From Datnioides undecimradiatus (lineage: Eukaryota > Chordata > Actinopteri > Lobotiformes > Datnioididae), in contig WARS01003734.1 in the NCBI GenBank assembly GCA_008933995.1, positions 1,696,599 to 1,760,598 of the forward strand: DNA of 64,000 bases, written 5' to 3'. The notes beneath the pieces were generated by a model. The model was not told the origin of the DNA. It saw only the letters and a list, made by a program, of their open reading frames with translations, and ran no database searches. The translations under genes were made by a program, and so were the position numbers. Below are positions 1 through 11,700 of the stretch, piece by piece; positions within the stretch are counted from its first letter, which is position 1; every line of letters starts with the position of its first letter.

Positions 1-2260
1 AGTCGGAGCTGCAGGTCATGACTTAATTTCTCACTGTGTTCCCTGTCAGACAGACGAGGCCTTCTGGCAATCAGTCATCAGCAGTAGTAATCTGCTTATT
101 ATCCTGAGAGCAGATTTCCGTCAGCTGACGACTTTAAACGACACAATAAGCAATCAAACTGTGTTTCCAAGACACTTAGTCACATTTTCCCAAAAGGTTT
201 TAAAAGACAAATCCCTCGTAATTCATCCCTCTGCCTGTGTCCCACATTATCATGAACCTCACTTAGCGCCACTGGAGGAAATCCTACATTTTCTTAATGA
301 CTGGGCTTATTATGTGTCATCGCTGCCAGCGTCCTCGGTTATCTTAGCAGATAGCAGATGGTTTTCTTCTTTCTGCTGGCATGAAGCCTAAACACACTTA
401 GAGGAAGGAAAAACAGGAGCGGGGAGTCGGTCGGGCTGCAGGGGAGGTTTGTCAGCATTCAACCAGACAAGCGCGATCGTGTTCGCCTCTGTGCAGCCTC
501 GTACTTGAGTGTTTCCGTTTAAAGCTGATATTTAATGTGACTGTTTGTGTTAAACTGAAGGATGAAGTGTTTCTTTATAGACTTCATTTAAAAACCCTGA
601 GCTGGTGCACAGGTTTGCTGTTCAAACATATGATAATCATATTAAAAACGACGCGTTGCTGTAGATTTAGACCAGATGTTAAACGAAGTCAGCTTTGAAC
701 ATCTACAGCAGGAAAGAGCAACACAGAAACTGATCGGTGTCACATTAAACATCAAAAGTTTATATTTTTATATGTTTTAATGACATTTTTCACATCACAA
801 CAACACAAAAACATGAAAATTACAATTTTGTGGTCATCAGCTTTAACTCCCTGCTTTAGCTCGTTATGCTAAGCTAGCATAGTGGAGTTCATGTTGTGAT
901 GTACTGTACATTTTATATTATATATAATCTAAACATCATTATACACTAGTGCAGATTAAATTCCTGTATTATTCTTTATGCACTGTTACACCATGTCAGT
1001 TCATTTCACCTACACCATATCTCAGATCCAATCTGTATCATTAATATACTGTTAACTTCTAGCTTGTTATATTTTGTATTTTAAATACAGAATTAATTAT
1101 TTAATCATATAGATCAGGTGTTTTCTGTTTATATTGACCCTGATGTTAATCACACCACTGTGACTTCACCTGTGACTTCATCTTAAAAAGCTTTTGTATG
1201 GTTTGCATTTAGGTTTTTCTGCTTATTTTAGTTTTAAATGTGTTTATTTATGTATTTATTTTACTTTCTTTACTTACCTTTACTTATGTCTTCACATGAA
1301 AAGGTTTATCTTATCCTTTCGTGGCTTCTTCCTGTGGTTAAACCAGCTTAAACAGACATGATAATGTTATTAATCTTCTCATTTAAGTCTTGGAAAAAAG
1401 AGAATTTGCATATTTTATTAGTATTTCTTTAACTGTTAAGGATTTGTCCACCATGCAAATGTCTTTATGAAGCCCCTTGAACACCATTTTTATCATAACG
1501 TTAATTAAATTATTATTATTAAGCCGTCACAGATTAAATATTACATCTGTTTCTGATGAATCGTTGCTCTCTTTTTGTGCAAATGTGACTATTAATTCAC
1601 GTCAGTCACAGCTCGTGTGTCAGGGAGCTGACGATGATGAATCTCGGTGTCTAACGGAGGTCGACGACATGTCTTAATTTCGCTCAAAGCAAAAAACGAG
1701 CGTTGTTATTTTTGGAGTCGTCTCGTTTTTCCGCAGGCGTCTCTTTGGTCCCGGTCCGACCAGCGTCCGCCGCTGTGATGTGTGGCCTCAGGGGTCGCAC
1801 TGCGCCGCGCTCACGTGTTTACCTTCAGCCTGAGATGAGACGGTTTGATATGCAACGAGCAGACAGCTCATGAATCACGGGCCTTAAAGAGCCATTAAAG
1901 GCGGAAAGGGTGAAACCAGGGACGTTGCAGCAGAGCTGTGAGAGCTGGTTAATGACAGAGCTTCGATACGTGTTTGCGTTTGGGAAATAACGATAATTCA
2001 GCAACAACAAAACCCCTCTGGCCTCAGACTGCCTGTAGATTTAGTCGTTAGCGTTTGTTTCCAGGTGAAGGAGAACAAATCGGTGCAGTGGATGTGAACC
2101 ACACACAGCAGTTATCAGGATGTCAGTTAAAGGTTTCTTCACTGCTGCTGAGTCGCTTTTCAGATTGTCTGTCGATTCCTTCGTGCTCGTGTCGATGAAG
2201 TCGTTCAAAACCAGGACTTTTGTTTAATAACCTGCTGTTTGATGATGTGCTTGTCTTCAG
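1..2260. other. gas7 intron, no exon seen
   Basis: No exon with convincing splice sites and conserved coding sequence was found here. It is AT-rich, non-repetitive sequence ending in a good 3' splice site (ttgtcttcag, ending at 2260) that feeds the first visible gas7 exon. The upstream exons of gas7, which in vertebrates encode SH3 and WW domains, must lie to the left of the window. Confidence 0.6.
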
Positions 2261-2346
2261 CCAACGGATGCCAGAGCAGTTCGAAGAGCAGCCAGAACAC
2301 AGAGACGCCCGACGTCGCTCTGAGGAAAACCTCCATCAGCAAACAG
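2261..2346 (+). CDS. gas7: gas7 linker exon (first visible exon)
   Basis: The exon is 86 bp. It enters with two bases of a split codon and leaves in phase 0 at a CAG|GTACGT donor. It encodes a Ser/Thr-rich linker (NGCQSSSKSSQNTETPDVAL, then RKTSISKQ) that aligns with the human GAS7 linker between the WW and F-BAR domains, which contains VNG..., PPETA and SVRKS. This supports a full-length upstream isoform as well as the shorter one starting near 4.66 kb. Confidence 0.8.
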
Positions 2347-5300
2347 GTACGTTAAGAGCACAGACTGTATTGTAAAACATGGGCGGAGCCACTGTGATGT
2401 CACCCAGAGGTTTCTGAAGAGCAGCTGTGAAGCTCAGTCGCCATCTTGGCAGCGTGTGATGTCCAAGCTAAGGCTGGCGTTGAATGGTTCCTGAAACATG
2501 CACTCAAAGATGTGATGAACGGGGAAACTGTCCCGTAGAGGGTTGGGATTCCTTCAGTGTTGATGGTTCAGGAGGTTTTTACTGGGAGCTGAATTCTCCA
2601 CAGAGGTCTCCTCCTCTCCAAAACAAACAGAGCCGCTGATTCAAACCCAGAGAAACACTGAATAAAGCAGTTCCACCTTAAAAACCACTGTTTCTCCCAC
2701 GCTGTCGGCCGCACACGGGACGTCCTGGAGGGGCGGCGAGCCGAGCTGCTGCTAACGTTTGCTCAGCTTGTTTCTCTGATAACTTCAGATCCAGACGTCC
2801 GACGACTGAAATCCTTCATCTGCTTCAGATACAGAGTTAAAAACAAGCAGCGGCTGAAAAGAGGAGCACAGAAATGTGTCTTACAGCTGATCCAGAGTCA
2901 GTTTATCAAGCTGCTGACACACAGAAATGTGTCTTACAGCTGATCCAGAGTCAGTTTATCAAGCTGCTGATGCACAAACACAGCACTGACACATGCACAG
3001 AGAGGAGACTCATTAACAGGTCGTTGGTTTGGCTCTTTTTCAGTGTTTTAATGCAGAAATCTCTTAAATTGTTGTTTTTTTTAAAGATTTTGCGAATCCT
3101 GAATCCAAAAGACGTCATTTGAATCTATCTATCGGATCACTGACAGTTCAAACCGTTCGCCCTCCACCGCCACAGTCTCGTCCTTCGAGGTCACACTTCG
3201 GTGTTATCGCTTCTTCAGTTCACAACATGTTTTCAGTATTTCCGCCACATAAAGCTGCTCCCTGCGTCCGGAGAGAGCAGGGCCGCTCCCGCAGCTCCCA
3301 TGAACCCGGGCCAACTTTGATTACACGCCAGCCCACGTGACCAATTACGAGTCAGATGAGGGCATACACCGTGTCACGATCGCACAGGAGAGTATCGATG
3401 GACAGACAGCCGGGCCATATGGGCGGCTGAGATTCTGGGCTCCACTTGTCAGAGGTTCGGCAGGTTTTGGAAAGGAGGCCAGCCAAGACCGTCACAGCTC
3501 ACAGTGGGAACGCTGGGGGCGCGAACCTGGACTGGGATCGTGGTGGTCTGAGCTGCCCGCCGCCATGTTCTGTGCGGCGAAGGTGAGAACGTGGCCGTCG
3601 TGCTGCTTGGTGGGGTTTGTTTTGGCTGTGACGGTGTTGCTGCACGCAGCTTGTGTTTGATCGAGTGAAGTGATGTCACGTGAGGTAGATGATAACAACG
3701 CGCCTGCCGCCGCCGCCGCCTTTTGCACGCGCGTACTCACCGTAAACACGAGCATCGCACTGAACGCACAAACATTTCATTGCGTTGCTCGTCCCTCCTC
3801 CGCACACCTTTACAACCTCACAGATGATGTTTTCTGCCAACACATAAACACACAATCAGGGAGGCTGCGTCTGATTGGCTGCCTGCTCTCCCTCCCCCCG
3901 GCTCGCTCTCTCCTCCCTCCCCCCTCCTTTAGTTTCCCTCCCTATCGTAATTAGTCTTTTAAAGATCATCATTCAACCATTTCCATAAAACCAACCCCCA
4001 CCTCCTCCTCCTCCACCGTCGCCACCACTGATGCTGCTGCTGCTCCCTCCTCCCTCACTGTCGGCCTCTCAGGGGAGGGAGGTGTGGCAGAGATCATGTA
4101 AATAAACCCCCCTCCCCCCTTTTCTCCCCCCTTTTCTTCCTCCCTCAACTCTTTTCCTTCCTTTATGCCTTTTACGCTCCAGCTTCTCCGTCCATGGACT
4201 GGCTCGGTCAGTGGTCTCTCTCTCTCTCTGTCTCTCTCTCTTTCTCTGCATGGCCATCAGTGGGTGAGGGGTGGAGGTGGGGTGAGGTAGAGGGAGTGAG
4301 GAGGGGGAAGGAGAGGAGGGGTCGTGAAACCCCCTCGCAGGCAGCATCCATCTCCTCGCAGCCTTCAACCTCAAAACTCGTGTGACAGCAGCTTAACCGG
4401 AGGCTAGACTTCGTCACGCTCCCACAGCCGCCGCCGCCGATTCCCCTGCAGCCCTCCTCGTCTCCCCCTCCTCCTCACCCCTTACGCTACTACCCCCCAC
4501 CCGCCCACCCCCTCTTGCAACGCGACTCCTCTCCACTCACTCTGTAGCTTGTGAGACTGTAGGCAGCCTCAGTGCGTGGAGGGAAAGACAGCGAGAGAGA
4601 GAGAGAGAGGAGAGAGAGCGAGGCTTTCCCAGAATAGAGAAGCAGGAGGAGGTGAGAGGGATGATGATGGAAGCCAGCTTCGACACTGAGGAGAGTTTTG
4701 ACGATCCCTCCTGTCTCGCCCCGCAGCCCCCCGGCTCGGTTTCGCCGGCCAAGAGGCAGATCAAGGAGGTCAAGGAGACCAAGATCACGGTGAGTACCCA
4801 GAAACTTAATCTCCCTCCTCCATCAGCTTCAGCAAACAACTTCTCTTTATTTCTTCTTCTTCTCCATCTGTTGACTCCAGCCTCCAGCCTGCAGCTCAGA
4901 TCATAATGCACTGTGGGTTCTGCTGTGACTGACATGGGGTTTTCCCTGCATATTGGAAAACAGCATTAGTGTGAATGAATAAAGAAGCTGTCCAGGAGTC
5001 TTGCGCTCGTCTCCATCCCGCTGATTGATCCATAAGTATTGATTCACTGCTCGTCAGCGACGAGTTGAACGCTGAAACGTTGCTTCAGAAAGTCTGCAGA
5101 CGGCTGCTGCTGGTATTTTTAGTCTCGCGGCGTCTGAAATCTTTTATCTTTCGAGTTGTTTTTCGTCATCGGGTTGTTGCTCTGCCTCAGAGGGCTCCAC
5201 GTCTGATCTGTGGGGCAGTGCGGGTCACACGGCGCCGCTGTTTGTCACCCGGCAGCGTTTGGGACGTGGACGCTCGGAGCTGCTGTCGGTGACGCGGCTG

Positions 5301-6090
5301 CAGATCAAATGTGATATACTGTGTGAAGTATCTTTGTCTTAAGATGCTCAGACAGTAGCTGCATTTATATAATGACAGCGTGGAGGGCGTGAGGCCACTG
5401 TGCGGGGCGTGTGTCGACGGCGGTTTTAGTGTCTCTCGGGGTCTGATTTTGCGCTCAGCGGGGCCTCGCTGACCTGCTGCAGCCACGGGAGCCGTCAGTC
5501 TGCCTATTGTGAACAGAAAAAAAACCCCACCAGACCTGCGAGAGATGCAGCAAGTCCAGTTTCCATGGTGACAAAAGCAATAGCACTGATTAATGGGTGT
5601 TGAAATGGAAAACACTGGCATGGGAGGAGGAGGAGGAGGAGGGGGGAGGAAGGGGGGAGGCCATTCAGATATTCACTGCCGACAGACTGTTCGGCTCCTC
5701 TTCAGGGCCTTTTCCAAGGATTGTTGACAGACTGTGATTTTGGCTTCATGACTGAAGCCTCGCGTGGAGCTGAAGTCCAGTTTAGCGTCCTGATAAGTGT
5801 AAAAATAAACATGGAAGCTGAAGATGGGAAACAAACAAAACAACAACAACAAGGCAGGTGTGTAAGGAAGCTGTGGCTGGAGGCTGGATGACGTCAGTCC
5901 GCGCACAAAGGTGTCTTTTTGTTACCGCGGCGCACCTCGCGTTACACAACCCACCACAGTTGTCATGGAGACGCACGCATGCAGGACTGTTGGTGAGATG
6001 GACCCCCGCAGGACGCGGCTCTGCACATCAGATAGGAGCCGGAGCCGCGCGGTCACCTTGTTTTCACCTTCAGCGAGCGTGAACGAGTCG

Positions 6091-6157
<67 letters not shown>

Positions 6158-6389
6158 GCGCGTGAGTCTCCGCCTTTTGGGGGTTTTCAGGTTATCAAAC
6201 ATTCATTCAGGGGGTGACTTGTTGCTACGCCGCGCGTGCGTGAGCTCAGCGGCTCGTTAAGAGTGACACACGTCTCCGTTGGCCTGACTCGGGATGGGGC
6301 TTTTTGATTGGTCACTGAGGAGGAGAAGAAAGGAAAGGAGGGATGAAAAGGCAAGGAAAGAGGAAGTCTGGGATTGTTCTGTTATGGGA

Positions 6390-6427
<38 letters not shown>

Positions 6428-6543
6428 ATGGATGGGGGGGGTCTTTTACAGCAAAAGTAATTTGTCGCTTAGCAACAGCAGCAGAGCATCCTACAGTCTC
6501 ATTCGTTGAAATCTTCTGCTCAGAAATGGATGAGGGAGGGAGG

Positions 6544-6593
<50 letters not shown>

Positions 6594-8731
6594 CACTCGT
6601 TTATTCGACTGCCAAACTATTATTTTTATTCCCCTCATGGGTCATTTCTTCTTCTTCCACTGTGTCATGAGTTTTTTTGTTTCTCTGTGTTCAGCAAAGC
6701 GAAAACAAATAAATAAAATAAAAACATTTAAATGTGGAGCGGAGCGAGCCCGCAGCCCCACGAGAGCCCACGTTTATGAATGCTGAGTGAGGACAAAATG
6801 TCCCAATTCACTCGACAAATCGTTTGTCGCCGGCTGTTTCTGTTTTCAGGGAGGAAATGTGGCCCAACAGCTGGACTTCACATCCCTCAGAGGGATTTAT
6901 TACAGGTAATTTATATTAATATTTAATCCTCCCAGACCTCGGAGCGACTCACTAAGCAGCCATAAAGGAGAAGTAAGTTAGCCCGACAGCCTTCCTTTAG
7001 ATAAATGGTCTCATTTTCAGCTGGATGTGAGAGGCAGATAAACAACAGCGGTGATAGATGTGGAGCCGGTGTAATGGAAAATCTGGTGCCCATGACAATC
7101 AGTATGATCTCTGAGGCAGAAAATGAACAAAGTGACGGGTCAGCACGCGGAGTAAATCACACCGCGGACGCGTCACCGCGCGTTAACGTGTCTCTCGCTG
7201 TAGTTGTGTCGGTATGCCCGTTTGGCAAGTAGCCATATTAGTATTTCCTCTGGATCCCACTGATTATGTAAGAGACAGAGACACAGAGGAGTATTACTCA
7301 TCTGGAGTTGTTTGTTGGAAGCTGTTCAGATCGAGTGCTGCGGTGGCAGAGAACGAGGAGGTCGGCGTGGAGGGGTTCACTCCAGGCTTTATGCAAAGAA
7401 CACACACCTGCTGTTCGCGAATCAGCAGCAGAGATGTTTTACATGAAAGTGATGTTTTTAAAAATAACTCGTGTGTGCGTGCGTGCGTGCGCGCGCGCGC
7501 ACTTCAAATTAGCACCAACTCTGCGGCGCGCCGCACCAACTCCCAGCTGCACGTGCACTTGATTGAGTTTAACCACTTCCATCAACCCCAAACTAACGCG
7601 GAGTAGATTGTGGCTGATTGCACGGTTCGTTATCCGCTCAGCGCCAAACAACAGACGAAGATTAGAAGAGAGTGGCTGTCGGATGACGGATGAATTGGTC
7701 AGCGGTGGCGGAGGAAGCACTCGGATCTCCTACTAAAGCAAAACGCTGTAAAATACACTTCAAAGTGCATTTAAAGTGTTCCAAGTTAAAGTATTAGTGC
7801 AGAAATATGCCCCCTGTGAATGTTACATTACTATTCATTAGATGAGTTTAATGTTCTTCATATAACTTTGCAGTGGCACCAGTCTGTTACCACAAGCATC
7901 GCATTATACAGGTCAACAGTTTTGTTTGTCAAAAAACTAAAATCTTGTGTGAAATGTGACACCAGTTATCAAAATGCATTAAAATATTGAAATAATTAAG
8001 TAATTATCACATTTAAGGAGCTGCAACCATGAACTGTCTTATCTGGCTCGTGTGCAGCAGGGCTTTAATATGTTAGGCCCATGCACACGCGAATAGCATG
8101 TTAATAAAGCTTACTGATGTGCAGCTCTACTGGACCACGTAGCTCCAGATAGAGTAGATTTGAAGTGTTTCTTTGTGTGAAGTGTGTCACATGACCTGCA
8201 GTTTCCCCTGCGACCACCTCGCCAGGCTCAAAACAAGTCGAATTCCCGTCACACCTTTATTGGAAATTCAAAAGTTGACAGAATGAAGCGTTTCGGTCGA
8301 GGCAGCTGCTTAAAAGCTCTGTGTTCTTGTCTCCAGCCTGTGTGACAGCAGCACCGTGGTGAGCTCATGCGGCACACACACACACACACACACACACACC
8401 CTGACTCAGTGTGTTTTTGTATGTTTGCGGATGAGGCGTCCTGTCTGGATGCCCATGTAGTTTGCAGCAGCGGTTGAAATGGCACACAGGGTATCCTGCA
8501 GTGCCAGGAGGGAGGGAGGGAGGGAGGGAGGAAGGAGGGGAGGGGGTTTGCAGATGGTGAACATTACATAATTGCAGCCCTGAGAGTAATTGAAGACGCT
8601 GTGGACCATGGAGTCTGTATTCAGGCTGAGTGCTGGGTGTTTATCTGCAACACCGAGAAGTCTCAAGAGGATAAAGTTGGTTTTGTTCAGTGTGAGGGAT
8701 AAACTGAAAAGGTTCCTCTCTGTTGGACAGG

Positions 8732-8777
<46 letters not shown>

Positions 8778-11700
8778 GTCTCTCTGCCCCTGAAGGCCTC
8801 TGGGTCACCTTCAGGATGGTCAACACCACCACGTTTACTCACGCCTGACCTTTTTCCTCTCATATGCATGAAACGAAACTCAGGCCTTTTGCCCTCCTCG
8901 GCACATCCCATCAGCTCCACTCCTCACGTCACAGATCTGTGTTTCGTTCCTCGGTTCGTTCATCGCCTGCTTGTCTTTTTCTTGCTGCAGATCAACTGCG
9001 TGACTTTCCCTCTGCCTGGAGAAGGACCGGAGCAGCAGCTGCTGAAGCCCAACGAATGGAGCTACTGCGATTATTTCTGGGTGAGTTCGGCTGAGACGCA
9101 CGAACTACAGTTGGACAATACCTGGTGATGTTTTGGTGCAGCTCTGTTTGTTTAGTCTGCGTACAACTAACAAGCGTTTACACGTGCAATGCATGCGCCA
9201 AGCCCCAAACATGCAAACAGGTGATTCACCAGCAGTTCCCATTATCTGCAAAACGAATTGTCGTGCGTCAAACGTTAGCATGCTAATACGGTGAACATGG
9301 TAAACAGTAAACCTGCTTACCATGTTAATGTTAGCATTTGGCTCTGTTTAGCTAATCACAGTCTTGCCAAAATCGTCCACCCTCATACTGATTACTGGAT
9401 ACACCTGTATAATGAATGATAGCGTGCAAGTAACAAGATGGTACGATAACTGTAAAAGACCTGCTGGATGTAGTTTGGAAACAGTGATGTCATTACTGTC
9501 CACACTCATATTGGATTTTTATAAGTTTGTTTCAACTGCCAACCCACAAGAACAGCTCCAACGCTTTTTGTTTTGTTGTTGACCTTGAGAACAAATTCAT
9601 CTGTTAAATGTAAAGTGAAGTTAAAAGCTGCATTAAATTACGTGAATAAAACTCGGCCGTGCGTTGACAGAAAGCGGTCGATAGGCTTTTTCCAGTTTGC
9701 GAATTGATCCGCTCTCCTTCTCGTTTAACAAAAGCGATACAGTTGTCCTTTAATGCTGGAGTGGGAGGATCACAGGTGGACGGGTGATTGACCGGTTTCC
9801 CTGCAAACACAACGATGGTCCGGCTTTGAGCTTCTCCCCAGTGGCTCCGATAACTTTCCATACATTTCCATCCTAAATTAGATTTGTATTGAGAAACCCT
9901 TCAGCCTGCATAAACTGACTGAAATCCAACACCAGTTCCCACCTTCCTCATTGCTCTTTGGCTCCTTGTTCGCAGCCTGTCGTGTCACCCTGCTCGTGAT
10001 GCTTTGTGCGCCCACTGACCTGCTGTGTGAAAATAAATCTAGCACCTCTGGAGACGAACATCAGACCTGTCACAAACTGCTGCACACGCCCAGAAACATG
10101 CACGTAGAACACATCCACACATCCAGTGACTGACGCACACAACACACACCAACGCATGTCCTGCTTGACATGCAAGCGTGAGTCACACATTCAGAGCTCA
10201 TACTCACAAACGCCCCCCCACTTCCCGACATGCTCTCAAACATGAACAACACAGAGGAGCCCCTGGATGCTTCAACCAGACACCCAGGGCTGTTTTTGAT
10301 TGATGCTCTCCTCCTCCGCAGGCCGACAAGAAGGACCCTCAGGGGACGACCTCGGTGGCGGGTTTCGAGGTTCTCCTGCAGAAGCAGCTGAAGGGCAAAC
10401 AGATGCAGAAGGAGATGGCTGAGTTTATCCACGAGAGGTGAGGCTGTCAACGATGACAACAACACAGAGGCTGCAGTTCTAATTAGTCAGGAAGATAAAA
10501 GTGTCAGATGCAGAGTTGCTCTAGAGGCAGAAACGATCCCATTGGAGGAACCAGAGATGTTTTTATTATTGGCTCTCTTCAAGTGCACTGATTTCCTCTT
10601 ATTACTCTTACTGTCAGCCAATCACAGACTTAAACTAATTAAACCCATCAACACATATTCTGTCTTCATATGGAGCTCTGTTGTCATTAGCTGGATTTGC
10701 AAGACTACCATTCCTCAGTTAATGCCCGTGCAGCTGAGCCACAGTGGTTCTGACCAATCAGCCATGACAGTGAGACGTGAATGTTCATTTGAAAACAACA
10801 GTGGCGGCTCCTAAAGAGGTTAGCATCGCTGCTACTGTAGCAGAACTGGACAGTGTTTCTTCATAGAAAGAAAAGCAAAGAACGACATGAAGGAGTAGAG
10901 AAAGGGGCAGTAACACGTCTTTAGGGACATGTAATATCACAATTTGTGTTTATGAGAACTGAATTGTTGAGTTTGTTGTGCTGGTTTATTGATAATTACA
11001 TTTTAATGTTTTTGTTTTGGTATTTTTTCATTATTTGTACATTTTATAGACAAAACTAGTTTTATTGTGCTGCAAATGGTGATCATAAATAGACCGGGCG
11101 GGTCCAGAGAAAGGTTGCATTATAAGAGGATCTGTAGGGTGAGGGGGTCTGAAGCTTTAGTCTCACAGCTGCAGGTCAGGATTCATGCTTGCACCCGGTA
11201 ATTAAGGCACCTTTAGGTCTTAATGAAGCAACGAGGGTACAGGAAGTGCATAGAATCTGAAACAGGCAGTCAACAAACAACATGAATAATTAGGAGTTTG
11301 GTGAAAACTTTAACATCCGATCTCACGCCTCTCTATATAATTAGCTCCACCTCATTCTACAAAAGCTCTATTCTCACATCCTGGGAAGTTATCGTGGGAA
11401 GTTAATGAGGAGTCGTCTCTGAATATACTCCCCAAATCCTTCACATAGATTTCTATTCACCACTGACCTTTCTGTCTTGTTTCGCTGGGCTGCTCTGTGC
11501 TGCAGCCATCTGAACATTAAGTCAAAGAAAGGGGCCTCGTGACCTTCTTTAGGTGACAGATTTACTCAGGTGTGGATGGTAAATGTGAGACCAGTTGGAA
11601 GGAGTGAATGTCACAAAGGGCACAAACATAGCTACCTCGGTTGAATGGCCCGCAGGGAAAATATGAGCTCATCTCATATGAGCCCATCTCTCAAATGGAG

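Noticed and set aside
3337..5621. Several 70-145-codon frames on both strands around 3.3-5.6 kb
   Set aside because: GC- and CT-rich promoter sequence has few stops. Only the gas7 exon at 4661-4789 has conserved residues, splice sites and correct phase.
6294..6786. Open frames rich in CVCVCV or HTHTHT
   Set aside because: They are translations of TG/CA dinucleotide tracts with no homology or splice support.
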